Positions 12,279 to 19,352 of a stretch of DNA of 64,000 bases are shown here, piece by piece. Each line of letters opens with the position of its first letter. Position 1 is the stretch's first letter. Source of the stretch: Rapana venosa (taxonomy: Eukaryota > Mollusca > Gastropoda > Neogastropoda > Muricidae); assembly GCA_028751875.1 (NCBI GenBank), contig CM054162.1, positions 7,380,456-7,444,455 of the forward strand, given 5' to 3'. The position numbers and the translations under genes are program-made. The notes beneath the pieces were generated by a model that saw nothing but the letters and a program-made list of their open reading frames with translations, did not search any database and was not told where the DNA came from.

Positions 12279-14496
12279 AGAGAGAGACAGAGAGAGAGAA
12301 GAGAGAGAAGAGAGAGAGAGGAGAGAGAGAGAGAGAAGAGAGAGAGCATTTACAAGGCACATAAACACAAAAAACAGAGAAGAGAAAAAGCAAGACGAAA
12401 GCTTATAAAAGAATTAGGAGCGTTTTCTCCTATTGACACATCTATCAGTTTCACTGCACTGTCTTCCTATAACACTGCCAGAGACATTTATACCGACAGA
12501 CTCTGAAACTGTGGGTGTAGCTATGGTGTTAAAGCGCAAAACCATTCATTTGGAGTTTTTTGTTTGGATTTGTTTGTGTTTAGTCTTTGTTTAGTTGTTG
12601 TTGTTTATTTGTTTTGTTTTGGGGTTTTTTTTGGTTTTTGTGTGTTTTTTTTTTTGGGGGGGGATGTTTGGGGGGGGGTGGGGGGGGGGTGGGGGGTAGG
12701 GGGAATAGTCTGCAGCCTAGTAGTTATGGATGTTGACCTGGAGATCTGATGGCCCGGCATTAAGCTACCACCGAGGCACCCGTTCGAAGGGATTTTTCCC
12801 CCTGGAGTTAACACCAGTACTGACTGACTCTACTCCCCAGAAAGTTCGGCAGATGAGACTATAAACCGAAATACCCTGTGCAGACGCACGCAGAGCATTT
12901 TGCACACACATTAAAACCAGTTTTGCCTCTCGGAACAGTGGGCCAGCGGGTGCCAGTAAGAAGGGATGCCAACATGTTAAACAGCGCATGGACGCTGGTG
13001 TCGCCTTTAGACATCATCCCCAAAGTCGGAATGCGGCTATCTTCACGGTGGGCAAAAAGAGCCACGTCTGGTACGCAAAAATCTCACCATCGGTGAACTT
13101 CCGGGCTCTAGCTCCGGAGCTATGTTTTAAGCTTTGAACTAGGCCCGCTGAAAAAAAGCTAGAATGCTCAACTTAAGAAACTTATAATTATGGATAATTT
13201 TTATGTAATTCCACTGCCTAATTACGATTTTATCGAGAAGATTTAATAAAGTATGAAAGTATCAAATATTTCCTCCAAGCCTATTTCCTGATTAAGTGTT
13301 TATACTAATCACTACAGTAAGATGGAGGCTGACTGCACTGATGCCCCTAGATGCTGATAATTATATTAATCATATATATAAAATAGCCAGAAAAATTGAT
13401 ACATCCTCCTGTCCTACCACCTCCTTATTTTTCTGTCCGCGACCAAGCTCTGTGGCATGTACTGATAGAAATCTATCATACTATATTCCCCCAACTCCAC
13501 TGGTAGGAAATCTTCACACTTATATTTTCTCCAATTCAATCTTCCAACTTAAAGATATTCTCTCCAACACCACTACCGAATCGGATATAGATCTACATCT
13601 GGGTCTGATAAATGAATTGAATATCTAATGCGCAAGCATGTTCAAAGGCAGAAAACAGCAGTAAACAAAGGCTTATTCTCTCATTCCACCAACAGGTTTG
13701 CGTTTGTCATGCACTAAGATAATGAATTTAATAAAGAAGAAAAAACTACGATAAAACATTTTCCAGACCCACTCCTTCGCTTCGCTTCCGCTTTAGCTTA
13801 AACCCCCTTTTGCTGAAGAAGTAAAACTTAAATTAACTACCTTCTCTAATCCCAAAACATTTGTCATACAATGTCTAATGTACTTTGGGATTAAATTTTT
13901 TTTTAAATCATGTTGCTTTGTGCGTTCCCCAGCTTTACATCCTGGGGGTCACCCAGAACATGCTACACTCTGACTCACTCATCATCCCACCTGGGAATCA
14001 CTGTGAGATAGGAAGTACACCGGATGAGAGGTTTGCGTGTATGACTCTGTTCAAGTACCTCGCCATACAGGCAGCCATACTCCGACTTCAGAGGATTTTT
14101 TTCATCTTTAAAGGAGAGTGCACGTTGTTATGTTAAGAGTTTGTCATGGTTGAAGGCAGTCTCAACACAACATTTCTACAACATAACAACATTTTAGTGT
14201 AGGCCTTGGCAATTAGCCGACATCAATAACTGACACAGCTTTTGGCCTGGGCCAAGAAAATCAACTTATCGTCCATTCCGTCTACCTGCTTTACGTTTTG
14301 CCCTTGGCCGCCACTCCTCATCAGACTCAGGCTCAAGGTGGTCGTTCACCGACTGTCTAGGTCTGCCCCAGTTGGGCTTCATAAAGTCGGGTTTCAGAGC
14401 TGGTAAACCGGTACACACACACACACACACACAAAGAAAAAACACACACACACACACACACACACATACACTCACACGCACACACACAACACACAC

Positions 14497-14551
<55 letters not shown>

Positions 14552-15043
14552 AACATATCCACTGAAGAGGTGGGAGAGATTCAATTAGTTTAATTGCCTC
14601 TTATCCCTTATACAAAAATTGATCCACTTTGAAATTAAAAAACTTTGTGGAATGTATGATTTTAAAACAACTGTGGACCACCAACTCAAAAGAAATCGTC
14701 TGTTTGTCATTCATTAGCAAAAACTGCTTCTAGTCTGGACATGTCAAAGAGTACACTTTACTGTCACGGAAAACTAAGTGGAAGACTTTTTCCTCTTTTT
14801 TCGACTATTCAAACAAACGGTTTTAATACTGAAATTGTGAAGAAAATGTGGAAAAATATCTAAACCATAAATTCAATATTGCCATATACTTTTAACTTGA
14901 TTGGCAAAGAACGCGTCACTCCCCCAATAAGAAACGACCAAATTGCAACCGAAATATTCTAGACCTAAAGACGGAAGGAACCGAACACCCAATTAGTAGA
15001 ACTCTAGGAAAACTCAACACACACAACACACAACACACACAAT

Positions 15044-15077
<34 letters not shown>

Positions 15078-16303
15078 CACCACACACACATTCTTCTTCT
15101 TCTTAATCCCTTTAGCTCCTAGCGGAGCATAGCATATTTTTAATTTCACTGCATGATGATTATCAAGAAAAGGATGACAAAGAATGTGTAGATATTTAGT
15201 TTACCTTGAGATCAAGTTATGAGCACTTAATGTGCTGAAAGTTTCCTCACAAAAATTTCACGGCCTGAATCAAGTACAGCAGATATAAGCACCTGCATTC
15301 ACGTTATTATTAAGTATATGTTGAAGTCTTCAAAATTTTCAGTCTGATAGGACTATGGCTCAGAGCAGGGATTTCAATCTGCCTCTACAGCTTAGTAGTG
15401 GGTTTTTTTGTTGTTGAAGAGAAGATTTCAGCGTATAGATCTACTTGATCACAACATACAGCACTAGAAATCATTTAAAGGATCCAGAATGAATGCAGGG
15501 CCTCTTTTTTCAGAAATCTCATGGCGGCACAACATCAGCAGTTGACTGCAAGTAGGGAGAGAGAGTGTGTGTTTATCAAACCTGACTAAGCTGTGTATGG
15601 TGAGGCTGGGATGACGGACTGTAGCAGCATCACAGAGATGCGTGCAGTAACATTAAAAGAAACAGAAAACAAACCAATTCAACCAGAAAAATATTGCAAA
15701 CGTGTAGCAAGATTCACTATACATAGTAAATCTTCTTTGTCGAACTTTCAGACAGCAACTATTGTCTATCACATGAGCGAAAATGCGTTGCGCTATCATG
15801 AAGCGCCTGACAAGTCTGGGTCATCCCATTTCGGCTTCGTTTTTGGTTTTGATCAGTAATAAACGAAGAGAGGAAAAAATAAAGCTGTTGTTTTAGTTGA
15901 AAAAGGTATGTTAAATTCAAAGTAAACTAGTCCAAGCGGTATACAAAATGTTGATTTGATATATAATTTTGGCATAGGTACACACCACTATGTTTGACCA
16001 AAAAAAATTATTAAAAAAAAAAATACAACAATGCACATTTATTCTTTTACACTTTTCTGTTGCATCAACTTTATCTCTCTTAACTTTTTCTCCAAGCACT
16101 GAAGTCATTTTTAGATATCACGCATTACTTTCACTGCACACTTGACCGCATTTATACTTACCAAACTTCAACATCATTTCATAGTTCAGGCGCAAATTTT
16201 TAAAGCGCAGTTTCTCCAAGTCACACATGTTCTTGTATTCTTCCTTGGAGAAGAACTCTTCAATAGACGTGTCAGTCTCCACATTGCTAAAATCGTACTT
16301 TTC
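4583..16303 (-). CDS. PRDM9: PRDM9-like histone methyltransferase gene, copy A (multi-exon span)
   Basis: Reading from 16303 down to 4583 on the minus strand, I find KRAB, SSXRD, linker, zinc knuckle and a PR/SET domain split over three exons, the order in vertebrate PRDM9 (Meisetz). PRDM9 trimethylates histone H3 at K4 and K36 in meiotic prophase nuclei and, through a C-terminal C2H2 array, places recombination hotspots. KRAB and SSXRD are protein-interaction modules. KRAB and SSXRD exons join in phase 1 with good splice sites, and SSXRD joins the 11.9-kb linker exon in phase. The knuckle and SET exons carry 1-2-nt frame breaks, so as written the protein is not continuous. They also appear unchanged in copy B. 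No first exon with a start codon and no zinc-finger array was found in the window. Alternatives are a decayed paralogue or an intact gene with consensus errors. Confidence 0.8.
4780..5300 (+). repeat. Dispersed repeat related to 16870-17393
   Basis: The sequence around 4915-5250 aligns by eye, at perhaps two-thirds identity, with the reverse complement of 16930-17300. Shared landmarks include gagggacgttg, tcagtctgg followed by cgcgactagagc, ggcccacgacg and gacataac. It is therefore an interspersed repeat, probably the body of a SINE or short non-autonomous element. A long minus-strand open frame over 4640-5332 is a by-product and not a gene. Confidence 0.55.
5735..5870 (+). repeat. GT-rich microsatellite
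   Basis: Imperfect (gt)n with interspersed ga and gc steps, e.g. gagtgtgtgtgtgtgtgt. It leads directly into the 100-bp tandem array. Confidence 0.9.
5865..7318 (+). repeat. ~100-bp tandem repeat array (about 12 units)
   Basis: Units of about 100 bp recur with landmarks tatatcacagcaataataa, then ttaattacctgtatatcaca, then ctctgtagtaaacc and ccccacagtg. The landmark cagcaataat occurs near 5885, 6199, 6718, 6819, 6912, 7016, 7119 and 7218. The array is interrupted by a SINE at about 6290-6600. It ends exactly at the donor site of SET exon 2 of the PRDM9-like gene (7319). Unit-to-unit divergence is mostly small indels. Confidence 0.9.
6290..6600 (-). mobile_element. SINE with AAG/TTC tail, inserted in the tandem array
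   Basis: Read on the minus strand, the element contains tcggatgagactataaacc, a conserved block also present near 12855 and 38175, then a body ending gcgctttgatttgg, and finishes in a (ttc)n tail, seen on the plus strand as (aag)n at 6293-6324. The 3' end resembles many invertebrate SINE/LINE tails that run into 'ctatataaat'. It splits the 100-bp array, so it is younger than the array. Confidence 0.75.
7319..7417 (-). CDS. PRDM9: PRDM9-like exon: central SET segment
   Basis: After acceptor tcaacacag the minus strand reads ICTDVRYSYFVDAKMQDS and then, in a frame shifted by a missing 2 nt at about 7361-7366, ANWMRYVNCARQAEQ. This aligns residue for residue in length with the vertebrate PRDM9 segment ending WANWMRYVNCARDDEEQN, including the conserved Asn-Cys of the cofactor/substrate region. 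The donor is AA followed by gtgacg, in a phase consistent with an Asn codon at the junction as in vertebrates. The intron begins immediately with the 100-bp tandem array. Copy B is identical. This is one of the clearest domain matches in the window. Confidence 0.85.
7593..7808 (+). repeat. GA microsatellite
   Basis: About 215 bp of imperfect (ga)n. It generates several spurious long open frames (Arg/Glu and Leu/Ser repeats). It also marks the point where inverted copy C stops (about 59840). Confidence 0.97.
8246..8436 (-). CDS. PRDM9: PRDM9-like exon: N-terminal SET segment
   Basis: On the minus strand the exon reads ESHEDFAPGLWVKGVS, then (2 nt missing at about 8366-8370) VIPNAGLGVFATQFFPP, then after another break (8298-8310) a GPYG-like stretch, and finally SSGYCW before donor gtaaaa. 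Vertebrate PRDM9 has LPPGL, IP-AGLGVW, FGPYEG and GYSW in this order, so the match is specific to the PR/SET fold. The acceptor may be at 8436 (ttctggtggag) or 8414 (tgatcacag). A missing G at the donor (CGG-gtaaaa written as CG-gtaaaa) would restore phase with the next exon. Copy B is identical, breaks included. Confidence 0.82.
8437..9084. other. Intronic AT-rich sequence, nothing recognised
   Basis: The stretch has several short T or AT runs (8592-8602, 8630-8642, 8968-8979). I see no coding signal, RNA gene or repeat family with a second copy outside A and B. Confidence 0.4.
9085..9200 (+). repeat. Retroelement 3'-tail remnant
   Basis: It contains tattggttgcatgactgtgt followed by gagttgagtgcaa and gctttgatta. 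The same string with minor changes lies at 49078-49165, ahead of a (ttc)n run and behind a CR1/L2/Rex-type LINE C-terminus. I therefore read this as a solitary 3' tail of that LINE or of a SINE that borrows it. Confidence 0.6.
9452..9557 (-). CDS. PRDM9: PRDM9-like exon: zinc knuckle before the SET domain
   Basis: The minus strand, after acceptor gttgtgccag, reads DCEEFVCDLEFHPRR and later, in a shifted frame, HNGPLHVVEDTPV, ending at donor AAG followed by gtggtc. Vertebrate PRDM9 has a C-x-x-C knuckle followed by HGPPTFVKDSAV just ahead of its SET domain. The spacing between the Cys motif and the GPLHVVEDTPV motif is longer here and includes a frame break and an in-frame stop near 9490. The first Cys pair is not clearly placed and may lie in the preceding exon or be split by an error. 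The position between the linker and SET exons supports the call. The plus-strand open frame over this exon is an antisense shadow. Confidence 0.62.
9790..10240 (-). mobile_element. RTE/BovB-like LINE, 3' end of ORF2
   Basis: The reverse strand reads, across frames, MRISWSERSQTKKSW, then PFRKRQLQFFWHIK, then MIADVCNRPWHMKRRKS before a stop near 9808. This is the standard carboxy-terminal tail of RTE-type LINE polymerases (a -RISW- block, RQLQF-GH, then a terminal -MIADV- block). It is 5'-truncated and lies in a PRDM9-like intron in the same orientation as that gene. Confidence 0.75.
10225..10375 (+). mobile_element. SINE 3' fragment (same family as 12720-13140)
   Basis: It shares gatgcggctacctaaaggtg and aaaaaatctcaccat with 13030-13100 and ends in an aagaagaag-type tail. 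It is a short fragment of the SINE family whose fuller copy is at 12720-13140. Confidence 0.55.
10546..10680 (-). CDS. PRDM9: PRDM9-like linker exon upstream of the zinc knuckle
   Basis: On the minus strand, after acceptor ttcctgaatctag-like sequence ending ctag (10681-10684), an open frame reads SNKRKTRTDSRETKEERRVY then SSEMEEVNYMKT. Vertebrate PRDM9 has a basic KKETERKMYSLRERKG stretch followed by a Tyr-x-Glu-Val motif and an acidic segment before the knuckle. The order, charge and -Y-S-x-x-x-x-x-V-N-Y- spacing fit. The last 40 nt could read PNDGDEILY with a frame shift, matching the acidic -DDDYLYC- that precedes the knuckle. The donor is placed at gttgct (weak). The evidence is moderate because linkers evolve quickly. 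Confidence 0.55.
10970..10990 (+). repeat. Poly-G run
   Basis: About 20 consecutive G, matched in copy B (27383-27402). Confidence 0.95.
11822..11890 (+). repeat. CA/CG dinucleotide microsatellite
   Basis: (ca)n with an internal (gc)n run of about 16 nt (11837-11852). It abuts the donor site of the exon at 11891. Confidence 0.95.
11891..11956 (-). CDS. PRDM9: PRDM9-like linker exon after SSXRD
   Basis: The acceptor tttctgactatcag lies at the 11957 side and the donor g-gtgtgtgag at the 11890 side. Joined to the phase-1 end of the SSXRD exon, it reads GPKPWRPPFRPPSATV, comparable to the short KPPWMALR segment that follows SSXRD in vertebrate PRDM9. Copy A is 66 nt and has lost two T residues relative to copy B (68 nt, 28301-28368), in which the frame is open to the donor. 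The copy A breaks therefore look like consensus errors. A degraded version is in copy C (57170-57229). Confidence 0.6.
12147..12348 (+). repeat. GA microsatellite
   Basis: About 200 bp of imperfect (ga)n in an intron, duplicated in B (28559-28762) and present as CT in C (about 56780-56905). Confidence 0.97.
12555..12715 (+). repeat. T/G-rich low-complexity tract
   Basis: Runs of T and G (tttggggg, gggggtgggggg) form a strand-asymmetric tract ahead of the SINE at 12720. Confidence 0.9.
12720..13140 (+). mobile_element. SINE, fullest copy of a multi-copy family
   Basis: It contains a head with tcgaaggg (weak B-box like), the block gatgagactataaaccg, the middle gcacacacattaaaacc, and a 3' part with gtcggaatgcggctatcttc and aaaaatctcaccatcgg. 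Related copies are at 6290-6600 (-), 10225-10375, 42100-42425 (-) and the B/C duplicates (29133-29553; about 56040-56470, -). It is also related to the head-to-middle part of the element at 38030-38457. No target-site duplication was resolved. Confidence 0.65.
13141..14285. other. Intron, no recognised feature
   Basis: AT-rich sequence with no domain or RNA gene recognised. A minus-strand open stretch at about 13995-14115 (KSEYGCLYGEVLEQ and onward) is open for some 40 codons but matches nothing I know. A and B differ by dense indels at 13330-13600 and 14030-14280, so the consensus is unreliable here. Confidence 0.4.
14286..14399 (-). CDS. PRDM9: PRDM9-like exon: SSXRD domain
   Basis: The minus strand, after acceptor gtttaccag, gives a 114-nt open exon ending at donor GCAG-gtagac. 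Joined in phase 1 to the KRAB exon, it reads ALKPDFMKPNWGRPRQS, then VNDHLEPESDEEWRPRAKRK. SSXRD in vertebrate PRDM9 and the SSX proteins has the same core: R-P-x-F-M, a basic patch, then D-S-D-E-E-W-x-P-R. The DEEW core is intact. In SSX proteins this domain mediates chromatin/nucleosome binding and repression. In copy B the exon has grown to 118 nt by scattered insertions and is out of frame; in copy C it is partly legible at 54871-54983. Confidence 0.9.
14412..14551 (+). repeat. CA microsatellite
   Basis: About 140 bp of (ca)n with interruptions, starting 12 nt from the SSXRD acceptor. The polypyrimidine tract of that acceptor on the minus strand is therefore a (tg)n run. Confidence 0.97.
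15019..15092 (+). repeat. CA microsatellite
   Basis: (ca)n with a few interruptions. Length differs slightly from copy B (31444-31515). Confidence 0.95.
15590..15870 (+). repeat. Dispersed repeat carrying a spurious 88-codon open frame
   Basis: The segment cagacagcaactattgtcta at about 15750 and the following 110 nt reappear, diverged, at 37180-37200 and 37507-37590, where a SINE has inserted into the middle. The open frame here (starting MYGEAGMTDCSSITEM) is conserved only because copies A and B are near-identical. I treat it as repeat-derived and not a gene. Confidence 0.55.
16162..16303 (-). CDS. PRDM9: PRDM9-like exon: KRAB domain
   Basis: A complete 142-nt exon on the minus strand has a strong acceptor (gcttttgtttcag) and donor (TTTG-gtaagt). 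It is open throughout and encodes EKYDFSNVETDTSIEEFF, then SKEEYKNMCDLEKLRFKNLR, then LNYEMMLKFG. It matches the KRAB domain of PRDM9: F-T-K-E-E-W, then M-x-D-W-E-K-x-R-x-R-N, then N-Y. The Trp of the canonical EEW is Tyr here. The exon ends in phase 1 and joins SSXRD in frame. PRDM9-type KRAB contributes to protein contacts in meiosis rather than acting as a strong TRIM28 repressor module. Copy B is identical (32589-32730); copy C is degraded (53162-53298). The upstream first exon was not found. Confidence 0.9.
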
Positions 16304-16504
16304 CTGAAACAAAAGCACCTGACTATGTCAGTATAAACATATCTGTGGGCTGTTTCGCTTTCTTTTACTGCATGAATTATATCCTGTACCCATCAACATT
16401 CAAGGTCCGATTATCTAATAACAAAAGCAAGGTTGTATGGGTTTATTTGTTGTTGTTGTTGTTGTTTAGTGATTGTGCTAGTGCGCGGTGGAGTTTATGT
16501 GTCA

Positions 16505-16700
16505 CAGAGAGAGAGAAAGAGAGAGAGACAGACAGACAGACAGGCAGACAAACAGAGACAGATAGACAGAGAGAGACAGATAGACAGACAGAGAGCAACA
16601 CACACACGCACACAGAGAAAGAAAGAAAGGTAGAAAGAGACAAAGTGAGAAAGGAGAGACGGACAAAGAAGGAAGAGAGACGGGGTAGGGGAGGGGATGG
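16505..16700 (+). repeat. GA/CAGA microsatellite
   Basis: Mixture of (ga)n, (caga)n and (gata)n, indel-variable against copy B (32925-33100). Confidence 0.95.
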
Positions 16701-16817
16701 GGGGATCACGCAAAATTTGTTGAACTCATCATGTGTAAGTACATGGATGGTTGTTTGTGAGATAGATGCGTCAGTTTGCCCTATGCAGACATTTGAATGC
16801 GTGTGAATAAGTGTAAA

Positions 16818-16820
<3 letters not shown>

Positions 16821-16849
<29 letters not shown>
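16821..16849 (+). repeat. CA microsatellite
   Basis: (ca)n of about 29 nt following gtaaacgt. Confidence 0.95.
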
Positions 16850-16851
<2 letters not shown>

Positions 16852-16869
16852 TCCATCAATTTAGCTTTT

Positions 16870-17393
16870 TTTTTTTCTTTTTATTATTTTGCTGCCTCAT
16901 CTTCTACGAACCCCGTCTACAGTTCCCTAACGTCCCACGCCGCCTCATTCCAATCTCCCCGCCACAAACCACACCCAATTTGTTTATGTCTCCATCCTCA
17001 GGGTCGGAAGTCCACGGGAGCCCATCACTATCAAGGCCGCTCGTGGGGCACCACCAGAGTGGCCCTGCAACTGCTGCTAGGTTCACTTTGGTGTGTTCAG
17101 TGTGCCTGTTTTCTGAGCTAACATAACGCAGGACACCACCTACTTAAGTCCCCCTACTAACACGGTATTGCTCAGTCGCGAGGCCAGACTGAAGTGAGGT
17201 TGCCCACCCCAGGTGCAACCACAACCAACGTCCCTCCAACGAACCGTCCCCCGCGAACCTCCAACCCCAAAGTGCTTTGACCACAACTCACCACAGGCAC
17301 AGAAGTGTTATGGAAAACCGAACTGAGGCCCACCATGATACCAGAGAATTCGGAAACCAACCGAAAATCAGAGGCCAATTTTTTTTTTTTTAA
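16870..17393 (-). repeat. Dispersed repeat, minus orientation, T-run at 17380-17391
   Basis: Related to 4780-5300. It includes cctcagggtcggaagtccac and ctcagtcgcgaggcc landmarks. On the minus strand it begins just after a poly-A and reads GC-rich; its protein-like frames (e.g. MASDFRLVSEFSG) are not conserved in the other copy. Confidence 0.55.
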
Positions 17394-17750
17394 TGCATGA
17401 TGATCATGACAATGAGATGACGAAATGATGCTTTCTGTGGAAGTGCTATCTTGAGCAGTTGTACTCTACATTACTATCATAATATATCCCTGCGTCAACC
17501 GGGCCCGAGAAGGATACAGACACGCCTGCAGTGTGGCAGGTAATTTTAGCAACACTCTCAAAACTCGCATCCGTTAAGTGGTTGAAGCTCGACTGTGTGG
17601 TCCCAGTCTTCCACTGACCCAACAGCACACACACTCTGTAGGATCCGGCCGAGTCCCGAAAAAATCCCTATACTCTTATGGATACGAACCCGCGACCATT
17701 CCAGTCCGTAACCCCAAGGTCGCTAACCACTGCGCCATGGCGGCTGGTTC
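17394..17750 (-). mobile_element. tRNA-derived SINE
   Basis: The minus strand begins with a tRNA-like head: A box tggcgcagtggttagcg (about 17719-17736) and B box ggttcgtatcc (about 17683-17693), spaced as in RNA polymerase III promoters. The body continues through gtcagtggaagactgggac and finishes near the poly-A (plus-strand T run) at 17380-17391. The duplicate in B is at about 33814-34168; a legible degraded copy in C is at about 51735-51940. Confidence 0.7.
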
Positions 17751-17752
17751 CA

Positions 17753-17784
17753 TCAATTTATCTATCTATCTATCTATCTATCGT
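17753..17784 (+). repeat. (TCTA)n microsatellite
   Basis: Seven to eight tetramers between two SINEs. It is the complement of the GATA unit that ends the RTE LINE, but it is not attached to one here. Confidence 0.9.
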
Positions 17785-17785
17785 A

Positions 17786-18056
17786 GGGGACGGGATAGCT
17801 TAGTGGTCGGAGCACTCGCTTTCCCCCAGCCAAGTTAAGCAGCGTCGAGCGTGGTTACTAGTTGGATGGGTGACCGTTTGCGCGCTCCCCCAGTTCACCC
17901 AGGTGTAAATAGGTACCTGCCCTCTTTAGGGTCAGGGAAGGTAAAGCAGCGAGGGAGAGGAGATGGGCGCCGCCCTCAATATGCTGGCCCTAGAGAAGTG
18001 AGGTCTCTGACGCTTCGCTCCCCTATGACCTTACAGGTTATGGGACACCTTTACAT
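17786..18056 (+). mobile_element. Chimeric tRNA/5S-rRNA SINE
   Basis: The head gatagcttagtggtcggagc resembles a tRNA D-arm/A box. It is followed directly by aagttaagcagcgtcgag (17832-17849), gtggttacta and gttggatgggtgaccg (17861-17876). These are the A box, intermediate element and C box of 5S rRNA, nearly intact. The body then has cacccaggtgtaaataggta, a block gatgggcgccgccctcaata, and ends ggttatgggacaccttta. The window has seven copies. In fuller copies 'gcgccttggcttcagtacag' follows the C box; it is partly deleted here. Confidence 0.85.
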
Positions 18057-18150
18057 CTCTCTCTCCTCTCTCTCTCTCTCATCTCAATCTACTCTCTCTC
18101 TCTCATCGCTCTCTCCCCCCCCCCCCCACCCCTCTCTCTCCTCTCTGACT
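18057..18150 (+). repeat. CT-rich microsatellite
   Basis: (ct)n with a poly-C run, downstream of the SINE. Confidence 0.9.
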
Positions 18151-19032
18151 CTGCACTAACCAATTTAAAAAAATTCATTTAATTTTGCACTAAAAAAAAT
18201 TCTTGGAGTAACTAAGAAAAACCCAATGATCTGTCTATGCAGAAACCTAATGGCTATCCATTATTGTGAATTCCATCGTGAATGTGTTTTTGTTAACTGA
18301 AAATCTCAAGCGTCGTGACCTGAAGAAAAAACAAAAGTAATCATATGTTATATAATTTAGATGAAAGGGGGAAAGAAATTGGTATCAAAACTGAGGTACA
18401 AATTAGTGAATTTGCTTATGTATGTTCAATCAAGGATATAGATATAAATCGTTATACAGTATGTGCACGTAGAATGATAGATTGTAGTGCAGAGTATCCA
18501 GTCATATACATGAGAGTGATCGTTTTAGTTTGTATAGGCAGTTTTAGTTTATTAGGTATAATTATGCCCTGGTTATATTTGTCAATGAACATGGATAGAC
18601 TCTTAAACATATTATGACAAAGTTAATTGGAGTGTCTGAATTGTTTGGCACCATCTTCGCTATAGACAACACTGTGTTACAGATTCTTCTTTGTCCATAT
18701 GTAAGGGGTCAGTCGATAACGAAGTTCATTTGTATTATGTTGTCCCTATGTTAAATGATCTTAGAACTCAGTTTATACCGCAAAAATAGTGAGACTGTCC
18801 TTCCATGTTTAACTTTGTATACTTATGTCATCTACTAAGGAACGCATTAATAAGCGAACTAGCATTTATTTGTAATAAAGCTTCAAAATTAAAATACTAT
18901 CTGTATTTGAGTATTATTCTTATGTTCATAAAATTTTCTTATCCAACATGTTTGGAATGTTCATTATAATAACGCAAAAACCCCCTTCAATGATGGGCCA
19001 AGCCTACTAATGATAAAACTTTTCGCATACGC

Positions 19033-19036
<4 letters not shown>
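18151..19036. other. No recognised feature; AT-rich
   Basis: The open frame 18345-18617 (+) begins MLYNLDERGKEIGIK and has a hydrophobic stretch, VLVCIGSFSLLGIIM. It is kept in copy B but absent from C, matches nothing I know, and has no splice or promoter support. Confidence 0.35.

Positions 19037-19075
<39 letters not shown>
19037..19075 (+). repeat. AT microsatellite
   Basis: (at)n of about 38 nt, also in B (35450-35487). Confidence 0.97.
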
Positions 19076-19080
<5 letters not shown>

Positions 19081-19352
19081 ATATAACTGCTGAGTCTCCT
19101 TGAAAGACTCCACTTCGCCCCCCACCCACCCACATTCACCAAGGCAAGCCACTAGGCACACACCAACCTTCCAAATTTTCCTCTTTTTCCGTCTGTTTTC
19201 CTATATTACTCTTGCATTTATATCAATGACAATGACAAATTCTTGTCTTTTATTTAGAGGATAATGAATGAGCACCCATGTGCTTCTTTATATCTAGTCC
19301 CTGCACATAGGAATACATCATATATCAAACGTACTAAGGCATCCACAGAAAT

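Noticed and set aside
15593..15859. 88-codon plus-strand open frame conserved in both copies
   Set aside because: The sequence belongs to a dispersed repeat with another diverged copy at 37180-37590, where the frame is not kept.
4583..16303. C2H2 zinc-finger array of the PRDM9-like gene
   Set aside because: I searched by eye on both strands for the repeated TGEKP-type linker and C-x2-C/H-x3-H spacing near the gene and found none; the array, if any, is outside the window.
17832..17876. Possible genuine 5S rRNA gene
   Set aside because: Only the internal promoter half of 5S is present, fused to a tRNA-like head and a SINE body; a dispersed, TSD-flanked copy exists at 37211-37506.
18345..18617. 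90-codon plus-strand frame with a hydrophobic segment
   Set aside because: No homology recognised, no splice or promoter context, and conserved only as part of the A/B duplication.
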